The notes beneath the pieces were generated by a model. That model was not told the DNA's origin. It ran no database searches and saw only the letters and a list, made by a program, of their open reading frames with translations. From Hyperoodon ampullatus (lineage: Eukaryota; Chordata; Mammalia; Artiodactyla; Ziphiidae): 64,000 bases of DNA. The translations under genes were made by a program, and so were the position numbers. This document shows, one piece after another, positions 1-10,900 of the stretch. The DNA is taken from NCBI GenBank assembly GCA_949752795.1, contig OX457065.1, forward strand, positions 2,666,001 to 2,730,000, given 5' to 3'. How positions within the stretch are numbered: position 1 is the first letter of the stretch; each line of letters starts with the position of its first letter.

Positions 1-644
1 GATTCGTACCTCAACCTCCAGACCCTAATTTCCCCGGAAGAGACGGAGAACAACCCCTTTGAAGCCCAGGATAAGATGTGGGACCCTTATGGGGTTGCCC
101 AGGTCAGCTTTGCCGACCTCCTCCTTGGCCACAAGTACTTGAACCTGGCCGTCCCCGTCCACAGCTGCGAGCCCAAGGCCACGCGCCTCGGCCATGACAG
201 CAGGAGCAGGAAGGTGGTGGGGTTGCGGGTGCCCAGAGACGGCCTGCAGCATGGCCCGATGCCCCCGGGCGACTACCTGGAGGCCAGCTGCCTGCTGAAG
301 CTGCGGGTGGACGTGGCGGTGCCTCTGCGGGCCTGGACCGAGGCCCTGGATGCCAATCCCACGGCCTCCCGGTTTGGCCGCGTCATCTTCGTGTTCACCT
401 CCAGTAAGCCCTCACTCCTGCACGGCCTCCTGCAGGACGTCACCGTGATCAACACCGAGGCCCTGGGCCTGGACTCCTGCCAGCAGATCCTGTCCGCCTT
501 GAAAATGCGGGCGAAGATCCAGGAGCGGCCGGACCTGGACGTGCTCACCGGCTTCCACCTGCTGGACGGGCGGGGCCACCTCCTCATTCTGGAGGGCTTG
601 GCCGGCCGGGGCCTGGGGCGGCTGTGGGAGAGCCACCAGAGCCG
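1..644 (+). CDS. CFAP92: Exon (partial at 5' side) of a CFAP92/KIAA1257-like gene
   Basis: Frame 1 is open from base 1 to the donor AGCCG|GTAGGT at 644/645, giving 214 codons plus two bases; an in-frame TAG follows at 646-648, so splicing is required. The frame was already open at the window edge, so the ATG at 76 is internal and not a start. The product is GC-rich in codon use, with segments such as DPYGVAQVSFADLLLG, VTVINTEALGLDS and LDVLTGFHLLDG. I see no signal peptide or membrane segment. These segments resemble the vertebrate protein CFAP92 (KIAA1257, a putative cilia and flagella associated protein), whose molecular role is not established. The coding assignment is strong because the phase and frame continue through two further exons; the family name rests on recall and is tentative. 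Confidence 0.6.
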
Positions 645-1299
645 GTAGGTAGGTCGCCGCATTTCTGGGTGGGGAGGGGTGGCCGAGCTCAGGTTCTGTG
701 ATGCCGACTCTGGGAGGGGCCTGTTGATTCGGTGTCTCTCGGGGTTTGTATAAGGCACTTCGCAGAGCTCAGCAACTGGGAGAGCCGCTTGCCTTTGGTT
801 GAAGTGAAGACTTCAGAGGTATGTGGAAGGGAGGCTGGTTCAGGAAACTGGGTCCTGCCTTCAGACTCCCGAGGTGTCCTCCCAGCCAGCGGGGAGCAGA
901 ATGTCCTGCACGGCCCTGAGAGGAACACCACAAGGACACAGACATCAGCTTGTCCCGAGGGAGACAGGGCAGATTATCGTGAGGCTGGAGGGCTGCTTGT
1001 GCTGCAGAAGTCCCCTTCCCTGGAGGCCCAGGCGCCCCCGATGGCCGCCCCCTTGAGATGTTGCAGAGGCAACGGAAGTGTCCCCTTCTGGGCCGCAGCA
1101 GGTGGCCCCTCGTGGTCCTTCCGTTCTTTAGTTTTGGTGACGGGATAACTCTCTTTTTCTTTCATGATTTGCAGCTATTGTAGTTTGGATCAACAGGGCC
1201 TTCCTTCTCTACTCTGGAGGCCCCCCTGTCTGTTCTCAGAGCTCAGATGCCCCATGACTCAGATGCTGACAACAGCAGGGTGTCCGGATGTTGACTCTG

Positions 1300-1420
1300 T
1301 CCACCCAGGGTGGGGCCTGACTTGATGTGCTGATGGCCAAGAGCATGGGGGCAGGGGAAGCGGGGAGGCTGCCTCGTGGCTGGTTATTCTCCCAGGAGAA
1401 CTGAAAGCATGCATACACAC
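1300..1420 (-). repeat. Left arm of a dispersed inverted repeat
   Basis: The reverse complement of about 1310-1412 matches 3625-3730 closely: both share the words CAGTTCTCCTGGG, AACCAGCCACGAGG and TCTTGGCCATCAGCACATCA. The two arms lie about 2.2 kb apart in opposite orientation. The arm directly abuts the L1 fragment starting near 1421, so it may be part of an old L1 or another interspersed repeat that I cannot name. Confidence 0.6.
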
Positions 1421-2252
1421 AAAAAAGTGCACATGGATGTTCATAGCACTGTTATTTATAATAATCAGAAAGTGAAACAACTCAAATGTCCATCAGCTGA
1501 TGAACAAAACAGCCATACCATGGAATAATATTCAGCCATCAAAAAGGAATGAAGTATTGATACAGATACTTCAACATGGATGAACCTTAAAAACATTACT
1601 CTAGGGGACTTCCCTGGTGGCGCAGTGGGTAAGACTCATGCTCCCAATACAGGGGGCCCGGGTTTGATCCATGGTCCGGGAACTAGATCCCTCATGCATG
1701 TCGCAACTAAGAGTTCGCATACCATAGCTAAGGAGCCGGTGAGCTGCAACTAAGAAGCCCGCCTGCCTCAACTAAGGCACCCGTGAGCCGCAACTAAGGA
1801 GCCTGCGAGCTTCAACTAAGGAGCCCACCTGCCGCAACTGAGACCTGGTTCAACCAAAACAAACAAACAAACAAAAACTCATTATGCTAAGTGACCTGGA
1901 GGGCATTGTGCTAAGTGAAATAAGACAGAGAAAGACAAACACTGTATGTTATCACCTACAAATGGAATCTAAAAAATAAACTAGTGAATACAACAAAAAA
2001 GAAACAGACTCACAGAGAGGACAAACTAGTGGTTACCAGTGGGCAGAGGGAAGGGGGGAGGGGCAAGATAGGGGTAGGGGAGGAAGAGGTACAGACTATT
2101 GCATATAAAATAAATAAGCTACAAAGATCTATTGTACAGCACGGTACAATATTTTGTAGTAACTATAAATGGAGCATAATCTATAAAAATTTTGAATCAC
2201 TATGTTGTACACCTAAAACTAATATTGTAATCAACTATGCCTCAATTAAAAA
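1421..2252 (+). mobile_element. L1 3'-end fragment, sense, split by a SINE
   Basis: Sense-strand L1 ORF2 C-terminus and 3'UTR: 'ggaataatattcagccatc' near 1522, the 'ctaagtgaaataagacagag' region near 1909-1930, and a tail ending 'cctcaattaaaaa' near 2250. A CHR SINE at about 1609-1876 interrupts it. Reading frames are broken throughout. Confidence 0.8.
1609..1876 (+). mobile_element. CHR-type SINE (older subfamily), sense
   Basis: Starts with the tRNA-related head 'ggacttccctggtggcgcag' and a box-B-like 'gggtttgatcc', followed by repeated 'gcaactaag' modules and an (AAAC)n tail. Flanks 'cattactcta' and 'cattatgcta' look like a diverged target-site duplication inside the L1. Confidence 0.85.
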
Positions 2253-2263
2253 TTATGCTAATA

Positions 2264-2549
2264 GGGACTTCCCTGGTGGCACAGTGGTTAAGAATTCGCC
2301 TGTCAGTGCAGGGGACGCGGGTTTGATCCCTGGTCCAGGAAGATCCCACATGCCGCGGAGCAACTTAGCCCGTGCGCCACAACTACTGAAGCCTGCATGC
2401 CTAGAGCCCATGCTGCACAACAAGAGAAGCCACCAAAGTGAGAAGCCCGCGCACCACAACGAAGAGTAGCCCCCCACTCGCCGCAACTAGAGAAAGCCAG
2501 CGTGCAGCAACAAAGACCCACCGCAGCCAAAAATAAATAAATTTAAATT
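2264..2549 (+). mobile_element. CHR-type SINE, sense, with target-site duplication
   Basis: Head 'gggacttccctggtggcac', 'gcgccacaactactgaagcc' body and an (AAAT)n tail. It is flanked by a perfect duplication TTATGCTAATA at 2253-2263 and 2550-2560, which defines both ends exactly. Confidence 0.92.
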
Positions 2550-2560
2550 TTATGCTAATA

Positions 2561-2870
2561 AAAGGAGCCAGACATAAAAGGCTACCTATTATATGATTCC
2601 ATTCATATGAAATGTCTAGAATAGTCAAGTCCATAGAGATAGATCAGTGGTTTCCAAGGTCCGAGAGGAGGGATGCAGGAGAAGTGGGGAGTGATGAAAA
2701 TGTTCTAGGATTAGAGTGTTTGTGGTTGCACAACATTGGGAGTATACTAAAACCGCTGAATTGTACACTTATTTTGGGGGGGTATACTATATTATTCAAA
2801 TTTAAATTTCACCATCAAATACTGAACTTAAGTATATGCTGGCCCTGTGTTTAGATTTTTGAAATAAAGG
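2561..2870 (+). mobile_element. L1 3'UTR-like fragment, sense
   Basis: Contains L1 3' end wording ('ctattatatgattccattca', 'gaattgtacac'). It follows directly after the SINE duplication, so it is probably the same or a nested L1. No coding capacity. Confidence 0.65.
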
Positions 2871-3614
2871 TGGACAGACAGCTTTAAGGGTGCAATCTAT
2901 TAAACACTGTACAATATATTAAACAATTAGAGAAAATCTAGGGGTGCTATAACTCTATATACCTTTGTACATTGAGTGGCGTTAAGTATAGGAACAAGCC
3001 CAGCACCTGGAGGAAAAGCTCGTTTAGGACTGAACAGAGGCCCTCGGCTGCTGTCAGAATCTCCCCTTGACTTTCAACAAACCAAGGAGTCTGTCCGTGT
3101 ACAGAAAACACCGAATCCGGGGCAAACAGCAACAGGATAAATGTTAAGGAATTGGCTCTTGCCAGTTAGGACTCTGGGGGCCGGTGTGAAGCACGCGGGG
3201 CTGGCTAGAGCTGGGACCCGTTGCAGCTCAAGTCTGAGATCTGTAGGTCAGAGCAGCAATCGATTCTAAAGACAGAATGGTGAGTGCATTCTGCAAAAGC
3301 CCCCAGGGTTTGCCGACAAGTTCCTGGGATGCTCTCCTCAAATGGCAGGAATCGTACACTTCCAAAGAGTGAACTTCATGGTGTGTAGGAAGGAACTTGG
3401 CCTTGCCCAGGAGAGGTCTGGCTTTTGCCCTTGGCTTCTGGGAGGTGATCTGTGTCATGCCTGATAGGAGTGTCTTTGGTTAGGTTGGGGGCTGACCACA
3501 CTGGATCTTAGGATGAAGCCTCACCAAAGAGTCACAGGATGGAGGTTGGTGGGTCCGGAAAGACCAACAGTGTGACTTAGGGCAGGGGCTTTGGGTCATG
3601 CAGTGTCCTGGGCA

Positions 3615-3735
3615 CGTTTTTGTGTGGATGCATACTTTCAGTTCTCCTGGGCGGATAACCAGCCACGAGGTAGCCTCCCGCTGCCCGCCACCCCCTGCTG
3701 TGCTCTTGGCCATCAGCACATCAAGACACGCCCCC
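3615..3735 (+). repeat. Right arm of the dispersed inverted repeat
   Basis: Direct-sense partner of the arm near 1310-1412. The copies differ by scattered substitutions and a few small indels, as expected for two old interspersed insertions and not for a recent palindrome. Confidence 0.6.
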
Positions 3736-3879
3736 TCCTGACATGGAGACTGAGATTGCTATGTGGGCCATCAACAAATCAATCAGTCATTAATGGAGCC
3801 CTAATAAAAAATCTGGACACCAAGGCTAGGGGGAGCTACTCTGTGTAGTGATTCTTTCATCATCTTAAAAATACCTTTC

Positions 3880-4111
3880 CCAAAGAAAAAGTTCTGAATT
3901 TTGATAGAGTCCAATTTATTGATTATTTTTTCTTTTATACACTATGCTTTTGGAGACATGTTTAAGAATTCTTCACAAAGCCTTAGGTCTTGAGTATTTT
4001 TTCTGTTTTCTTCTAAAAGATTCATGGTTTTATGGTTTACTTTTAAGTTTATGATTCATTTTGAGTTAATTTTTGTATAAAGTTCAAGGTTTAGATTGAG
4101 ATTTTCCCTTT
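3880..4111 (-). mobile_element. L1 ORF2 C-terminal fragment, antisense
   Basis: Antisense L1 wording: 'gagtccaatttattgatta', 'ttgagttaatttttgtataa'. Frames are broken. It is joined through a SINE to a different part of an antisense L1, so about 1.6 kb of ORF2 is missing between them. Confidence 0.7.
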
Positions 4112-4307
4112 TATTTTATTTTATTTTTTTGCGGTACGCGGGCCTCTCACTGTTGTGGCCTCTCCCACTGTGGAGCACAGGCTCTGTACGCGCAGGCCCA
4201 GCGGCCATGGCTCTTGGGCCCAGCCGCTCCGCGGCACGTGGGATCCTCCCAGACCGGGTCACGAACCCGTGTCCCCTGCATCAACCACTGCGCCACCAGG
4301 GAAGCCC
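4112..4307 (-). mobile_element. CHR SINE (short ~200-nt type), antisense, internally deleted
   Basis: T-rich start, then 'gcggtacgcgggcctctcac', ending 'gccaccagggaagccc'. Compared with the copy at 48690-48900 it lacks about 15 bp ('tcggcaggcggactc') in the head region just before 'aaccactgcg'. Confidence 0.9.
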
Positions 4308-5023
4308 TGTTGGAAGATTTTTAATAGCAGTTTCAATTTCATTACTAGTGATTGGTCTGTTCATATTTTCCGTTTCATCCTGGTTCAGTCTTGGAAGGTT
4401 ATACCTTTCTAACAATTGGTCCATTTCTTCCAGGTTTTCCATTTTATTGGCATAGAGTTGCTTGTAGTAGTCTCTTAGGATGCTTTGTATTTCTGCAGTG
4501 TCTGTTGTAACTTCTCCTTTTTCATTTCTAATTTTATTGGTTTGAGTCCTCTCCCTCTTTTTCTTGAGGAGTCTGGCTAATGGTTTATCAATTTTGTTTA
4601 TCTTCTCAAAGAATCAGCTTTTAGTTTTATCGATCTTTGCTATTGTTTTCTTTGTTTCTATTTCATTTATTTCTGCTCTGGTCTTTATGATTTCTTTCCT
4701 TCTGCTAACTTTGGGTTTCGTTTGTTCTTCTTTCTCTAGATCCTTTAGGTGTAATGTTAGATTATTTAATTGAGATTTTTCTTGTTTCTTGAGTTAGGCT
4801 TGTATAGCTATAAACTTCCCTCTTAGAACTGCTTTTCCTGCATCCCATAGGTTTTGGATCGTCATGTTTTCATTGTCATTTGTTTCTAGGTATTTTTTGA
4901 TTTCCTCTTTGATTTCCTCAGTGACCTCTTGGTTACTTAGTAACGTATTGTTTAGCCTCCACGTGTTTGTGTTTTTTACGTTATTTTTCCCTGTAACTCA
5001 TTTCTAATCTCATAGCATTGTGG

Positions 5024-5707
5024 TCAGAAAAGATGCCTTGATATGATTTCAGTTTTCTTAAATTTCCTGAGGCTGGATTTGTGACCCAAGATGTGATCTA
5101 TCCTGGAGAATGTTCCATGCGCACTTGAGAAGAAAGTGTAATCTGCTGTTTTTGGATGGAATATCCTATAAATATCAATTAAATCTATGTGGTCTATTGT
5201 GTCATTTAAAGCTTCTGTTTCCTTATTTATTTTCATTTTTGATGATCTATCCCTTGGTGTAAGTGAGGTGTTAAAGTCCCCCACTATTATTGTGTTAGTG
5301 TCGATTTCCTCTTTTATAGCTGTTAGCAGTTGCCTTATGTATTGAGGTTCTGCAATGTTGGGTGCATATATATTGATAATTGTTACATCTTCTTCTTGGA
5401 TTGATCCCTTGATCATTATGTAGTGTCCTTCCTTTTCTCTTGTAACATTCTTTATTTTAAAGTCTATTTTATTTGATATGAGTATAGCTACTCCAGCTTT
5501 CTTTGGATTTCCATTTGCATGGAATATCTTTTTCCATGCCCTCACTCTCAGTCTGTATGTGTCCCTAGGTCTGAAGTGGGTCTCTTGTAGACAGCATATA
5601 TATGGGTCTTGTTTTTGTATCCATTCAGCGAGCCTGTTTCTTTTGGTTGGAGCATTTAATCCATTCATGTTTAAGGTAATTATCGATATGTATGTTCCTA
5701 TGACCAT
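5024..5707 (-). pseudogene. L1 ORF2p endonuclease domain (truncated)
   Basis: A 227-codon frame starting at an ATG in the expected ORF2 position. Apurinic/apyrimidinic-endonuclease-like motifs appear in order: TLNMNGLN (metal/DNA binding Asn), LQETH (catalytic Glu), INIYAPN, VGDFN (Asp and Asn) and SRIDHILG. The frame stops after EIISRHLF, just before the expected Ser-Asp-His motif, so the nuclease is incomplete. The linker region continues out of frame to about 4310. Confidence 0.92.
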
Positions 5708-5765
5708 TTTCTTAGTTGTTATGGGTTTGTTTTTGTAGGTCCTTTTCTTCTCTTGTGTTTCCCAC

Positions 5766-6338
5766 TTAGAGAAGTTCCTTTAGCATTTGTTGTAGAGCTG
5801 GTTTGGTGGTGCTGAATTCTCTTAGCTTTTGCTTGTCTGTAAAGGTTTTGATTTCTCCATCGAATCTGAATGAGATCCTTGCCAGGTAGAGTAATCTTGG
5901 TTGTAGGTTGTTCCCTTTCATCACTTTAAGTATATCATGCCACTCCCTTCTGGCTTGTAGAGTTTCTGCTGAGAAATCAGCTGTTAACCTTATGGGAGTT
6001 CCCTTGTATGTTATTTGTCGTTTTTCCCTTGCTGCTTTCAATAATTTTTCTTTGTCTTTAATTTTTGCCAATTTGATTACTATGTGTCTCAGTGTGTTTC
6101 TCCTTGGGTTTATCCTGTATGGGACTCTCTGCACTTCCTGGACTTGGGTGACTATTTCCTTTCCCATGTTAGGGAAGTTTTCAACTATAATCTCTTCAAA
6201 TATTTTCTCTGGTCCTTTCTCTCTCTCTCCTCCTTCTAGGACCCCTATAATGCGAATGTTGTGTTTAATGTTGTCCCAGAGGTCTCTTAGGCTGTCTTCA
6301 TTTCTTTTCATTCTTTTTTTCTTTAGTCTGTTCTGCAA
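5766..6338 (-). pseudogene. L1 ORF1p RNA-binding and C-terminal part
   Basis: The 190-codon frame continues ORF1 after the frameshift: IRIIGVLEGGE (RRM start), PRRNTLRHIVIKLA and a C-terminal domain (TPIRLTADFSAETLQARREW). These are the usual ORF1p signatures. The stop lies 58 bp before the ORF2 start, the normal L1 spacing. Confidence 0.88.
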
Positions 6339-6600
6339 CAGTGAATTTCACCATTCTGTCTTCCAGGTCACTAATCCATTCTTCTGCCTCAGTTATTCTG
6401 CTATTGAGTCCTTCAAGTGTAGTTTTCATTTCAGTTATTGTATTGTTCATCTCTGTTTGTTTGTTCTTTAATGCTTCTAGGTCTTTGTTAAACATTTCTT
6501 GCATCTTCTCGATCTCTGCCTCCATTCTTTTTCCAAGGTCCTGGATCATCTTCACTATCATGATTCTGAATTCTTTTTCTGAAAGGTTGCCTATCTCCAC
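6298..6600 (-). pseudogene. L1 ORF1p N-terminal/coiled-coil part
   Basis: One hundred codons rich in Glu, Lys, Met and Leu with heptad-like spacing (for example MIQDLGKRMEAEIEKMQ and NSRITEAEEWISDLEDR), as in the trimerising coiled coil of L1 ORF1p. It overlaps the next ORF in another frame by about 40 bp, so a frameshift splits ORF1. It is a dead copy. Confidence 0.85.
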
Positions 6601-6769
6601 TTCATTTAGTTGTTTTTTTGGGGGGGTTATCTTGTTCCTTCATGTGGTACATAGCCCTATGCCTTTTCATCTTGTCTGTCTTTCTGTGAATGTGGTTTTT
6701 GTTCCACAGGCTGCTGGGTTGTAGTTCTTCTTGCTTCTGCTCTGGTTTGCAATTTTAAAAGGTTTTTTT

Positions 6770-8245
6770 GTTTTTTTACATTTCCTTTCTGATATTTCAT
6801 TATTGGTGTAAAGAAATGCCACCAATTTTTGTATGTTAATATTGTGTCCTGCTACCTTGTTGAATTAATTTATCAGTTCTAATAGTTTTTTTGTGGTGTC
6901 TTCAGGGTGTTCTATATATAATATCATAGCATCTACATATAATGACAGTTTTATCTCCTCCCTTTCAATTTGGATGCCTTAATTTCTTTTTCTCATCTTA
7001 TTGCTGTGGTTAGGACATTCAGTACTATGTTGAAGAGAAGTGGTGAGAGTGGGCATCCTTGTCTTGTTCCAGATTTTAGGGGAAGGCTTTCAACTTTTCA
7101 CTATTGAGCATTATATTGGCTATAGGTTTGTCATAAATAGCTTTTACTATTTTGAGATATGTTCCCTCTATACCCACTGTGGTAAGAGTTTTTATCGTGA
7201 ATGGATGTTGAATTTTGTCAAATGCTTTTTCTGCATCTGTTGAGATTATCATGTGTTTTTTGTCTTTTCTTTTGTTTATGTGGTGTTTGTGTCAAGGTAT
7301 TTTTTGTCTTTTGTTTTGTTGTTGTGGTGTATCAGATTGATTGATTTGTGTATACTGAATCATCCTTGTGAACTTGGGATGAATCCCTCTTGGTCATAGC
7401 ATATGATCTTTTTTATGTGTTGTTAGATTTGGTTTGCAAATATTTTGTTGAGAATTTTTGCATCTATATTCATCAAAGATATTGGCCTGTAATTTTCTTT
7501 TTTGGTGGTATCTTTGTCTGGTTTTGGTATCAGGGTGATTGTGGTTTCACAGAATGTCTTTGGGAGTGTTCCCTCCTCTTCAGTCTTTTGGAAGAGTTTG
7601 AGAAGAATCTGTTTAAGTTCTTCTTTGTATGCTTGGTAGAATTTGCCTGTGAAGCCATCTGATCCTGTACTTTTGTTTGTAAGAAGTTTTTTATTACAGG
7701 TTTGATTTCAATTCTAGTGATTGGTCTGTAGAAATTATCTATTTCTTCTTGATTAAATTTTGGTGGGCTGTATGTTTCTAGACAATTCCATTTCTTCTAG
7801 GTTGTCAAATTTGTTGGCATATAATTGTTCATAGTATTCTCTCATGGTTTTTTGTATTTCTGTGGTATCAGTTGAGATTTTTCCTTTTTCCTTTCTTATT
7901 TTGTTTATTTGGATTCTCTCTCTTCTTGGTTAGCCTGGCCAGAAGTTTGTCAATTTTGTCACTTTTGTTTAGCCTTTCAAAGAACCAGCTTTTGGTTGTG
8001 TTGATTTTTTTTTCTATTTAAAAAAAATCTCTACTTTATTTCCTCCCTGATCTTTATTATTTCCTTCCTTCTGCTGACTTTAGGTTTTGTCTGTTCTTCT
8101 TTGTCTAATTCTTTTAGGTGGTAGGTTAGGTTGTTCATTTGAGATTTTTCTTGTTTTTGATGAAGGCCTGTATTGCTGTGAACTTTCCTCTAAGAACTGC
8201 TTTTGCTGTGTCCCGTAGATTTTGTATGGTTGTGTTTTCATTGTC
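6770..8245 (-). mobile_element. L1 ORF2 (RT region) fragment, antisense, older copy
   Basis: Antisense of the ORF2 reverse-transcriptase region down to the linker ('gagagtgggcatccttgtct' near 7066, 'gaaccagcttttggttgtg' near 7982). Many stops. A local ~45-bp duplication lies near 7255-7330. It is a second element, older than the L1 at 4308-6757 and in the same orientation. Confidence 0.82.
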
Positions 8246-8540
8246 CAGGAAGGTGGTGGCTGGGGCTCTCAACCACTCCTGGTGCCTGGACAGGTGCGTC
8301 AGTGGCCCACAATCAGTCTCGTCCAGGAGGGATTTGGTGGAGGCTCGCAACCACTCCTGGGTTCCGGGCAGGAGTTGGTGCAGTCCCTCAACCACTCCTA
8401 GGGTGTGGGAGGGTTTTAGTGGGGGCTTGTGACCACTCCTGGCATCAGGGTGGGTGGCGGTGGAGGTCTGCAACTGCCCCTGGAGCCTGGGAAGGCAGTG
8501 TCTTGCCCTCTGGGAGCATATATACAGGGAAAAAAGGCTA
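8246..8540. repeat. Degenerate GC-rich minisatellite fused to L1 ORF2
   Basis: About five imperfect copies of a 'caaccactcctgg' module at 8269, 8349, 8388, 8430 and 8468, spaced 40-80 bp. The GC content contrasts with the AT-rich L1 on the left. It may be a monomeric L1 5'UTR joined to ORF2 by deletion or recombination; see findings. Confidence 0.55.
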
Positions 8541-9180
8541 TAGTCTAGGTCCCACCTCTCCACTCCTACACCACCCAACCAATGCTGACTGGCCTCTGAG
8601 GCAGCTCAGGCTTCCTCCGCTTATACCCCCAGCCGTGGTGGCACTGGATTCCTCCCCCCACCCCCCAGTCTGTCTCTACAACCCCAGTCCTCTCCCTGGT
8701 TCTGATCTCTGGAGCCCAAGTTCCAGCACCCAGCCCATGCCAGCACTGGGGACACGCATGTCAGGCTGGTGAGTGCAGGTCTGCAGTACTGACCATCTGT
8801 GCAGTTCTCCCTCTGCTCTAGCTGCCACAAACTGACTGCTGCATTCTTCTCAGAGGCTCTGAAGCTCCCCTTCTGTCCTGGCAGATATCCCTGCTGGTGA
8901 GGGGCTTCCTAGGGTGCATGAACCTTTCCTCTTTCACAGCCCCCTCCCAGGGGTGCAGGTCCCATCTGGATACCTTTCTCACTTTCTTTTTCTTTTTTCC
9001 TACCTGGTTACATGGAGATTTTCTTGCCCTTACAGCAGTCTGAAGTCTTCTGCCAGTGTTCAGTAGATATACTGTGAGAATCGTTCCACATGTAGATGTA
9101 TTTTTGTTGTAGATGTGGGAGAGAGTGAGCTTTGTGTCCTACTACTCTGCCATCTTGATCAGTCTCGTGTTTTCTGTTAG
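8541..9180 (-). mobile_element. Possible L1 5' region, antisense
   Basis: GC-rich to mixed sequence ending in 'ctactctgccatcttgatc' near 9141-9160, wording that I associate with L1 5'UTR ends. No ORF. Assignment is tentative and rests mainly on position between L1 segments. Confidence 0.4.
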
Positions 9181-9780
9181 CAATTAGCATCCTTTCTTTT
9201 CAACTGAAAGAAGACCCTTTAACATTTTTATAAGGCCAGTTTGGTGGTGATGAACTCTGTTAGTTTTTCTTATCTGGAAAAGTCTTTTATCTCTCCTTCA
9301 ATTCTGAATGATAACTGCCAGGTAGAGTATTCTTTGTTGGAAGACTTTTTCTTTTGGCACTTTGAATATATAGTGCCATTCCCTTCTGGCCTACAAAGTG
9401 TCTGCTTAAAAATCTGCTGATAGTCTTATGGGAGTTACCTTGTGTGTAACAAGTTGTTTTTCTCTTGCTGCTTTTAAGCTTCTCTCCTTGTCTTTAACTT
9501 TTGGCCTTTTAATTATAATGCGTCTTGGTGTGGGTCTCTGGGCTCATCTTATTTGGAATTCTATCTTGATGTGAATTCTGTTTCTCTTTTGCCCTATGTG
9601 AAGGGGTCATTCAGCTAGTTTTTAGTTTTTGTTTTTATATTTTTCCCCCCAGAGGAAATTGTTCCATATGTAGCTGTAGATTTGGTGTGTCCTTGGGAGG
9701 AGGATCTTCCTCCCAAGAAGATCCTCCATCACTGTCTTGAACTGGAACCTAGGTTGAGTTTTTGTTTTGTTTTGTTTTGC
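9181..9780 (-). mobile_element. L1 ORF1-like fragment, antisense
   Basis: The region parallels the ORF1 C-terminal half at 5770-6100: 'cagtttggtggtgatgaact', 'ccattcccttctggcctac', 'cttatgggagttaccttgtg'. It is heavily mutated and untranslatable, older than the copy at 5766-6338. Confidence 0.75.
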
Positions 9781-10720
9781 CTACATATATCTAATTGCTA
9801 CAGCATCATTTGTTGAAAATATTATCTTCCTTTATGGAATTGCTATTGCATCTTTATAAAAAATCCATTGGTCATAATTGTGTGGATCTATTTCTGGATT
9901 CTCAATTCTGTTCCATTGATCTCTGTGTCAGTCCCTTCACCAATACTACACAGTCTTGATTACCATAGCTATATAATCAAAGTCAGGCCACTTTATTATT
10001 CTTTTTCAAAGTTGTTTTTGTTGTCCTAGATCTTTTGCCTTTTCATATAAATTTTACAATCTGCTGCATGTATCTACAAAACATCTTTCTAGAATGTTGA
10101 TAGAAATTATGCTAAACCTATGTATCATTTGGAGAGAACTATTTGAGCCTTCCAATCCGTGAATATGGTGTGTTTCTCCACTTATTTAGATTTTTAAAAA
10201 TTTCTTTCATCAGCATATTCAGCATACAAGTCCTGTATGTTTTTGGTAGATTTATATCTAAGTATTTTATTTTTTGAGTGATTTTTAAATGGTTCTGTAT
10301 TTTTTTATTTCAGTTTCTAGCTGTGCATTGCTTGTATATAGAAATATAATTGATTTTTCTATGTTGATTCTACAGCCTTGCTAAACTCTCTTATTGATTT
10401 GAGGAGTTCTGTTTGATTGTTTGTTTTTGGTAGATTCCTTGGGATTTTCTACACTGACCAAGATGTCATCTGCAAATAGCAATAGTTTAATTCCTTCCTT
10501 TCCAGTGTGTATATCTTCATTTCCTTAGTGTGCTAGCTAAGACTTGAAGTACTATTTTATATAAGCGTTGTCACATCCTTGCTTTGTTTCTGGTCTTTGG
10601 TGGAAGGCAGTCTTTCCCCATTACGTGTAGGTTTTTTGTAGATGTCCTTTATCAACTTGAGGAAGTTCCACTCTCTTCCTTATTTGCTGAGAGTTTCCTA
10701 ATTTGCTGGCTCACACAATT
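9781..10720 (-). mobile_element. L1 ORF2 fragment, antisense, old
   Basis: Antisense ORF2 C-terminal half ('tctgttccattgatctctgt' near 9908, 'gaccaagatgtcatctgcaa' near 10456). 10721-10900 is unassigned; I see no gene there. Confidence 0.72.
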
Positions 10721-10900
10721 CACAAAAATCAATCCCAGACAGAGTAAAAACTTATTTGAAATAATTATGGACTCACAATAAGTTGCAGAAATCATAGAGA
10801 GGTTCCAGGTACCCAACACCCTGTCTCCCCCAGTGGTGACGTCTGACATATTGATGGATGCAGTAAACTAGACCACAGTTGTCTGTTCTTATTCAGATTT

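Larger units (their letters stand above)
4308..6757 (-). mobile_element. L1 retrotransposon, antisense, two-ORF arrangement, truncated
   Basis: Reading the minus strand from about 6757 downwards: ORF1 N-terminal coiled coil, ORF1 RNA-binding/C-terminal part, a ~58-bp inter-ORF gap, the ORF2 endonuclease domain, then the ORF2 linker and start of the reverse transcriptase region, ending at the SINE at 4307. The order is canonical for mammalian L1. The element lacks the catalytic RT core and 3' end, so it cannot be autonomous. Confidence 0.9.

Noticed and set aside
76..648. Treating 76-648 as a complete single-exon gene
   Set aside because: The frame is already open at base 1, the TAG at 646-648 lies past a perfect donor, and the phase joins exactly to exons at 12868 and 13621.
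273..758. Minus-strand frames overlapping the first exon
   Set aside because: Shadows of the GC-rich + strand coding exon, Arg/Pro-rich with no recognisable family.
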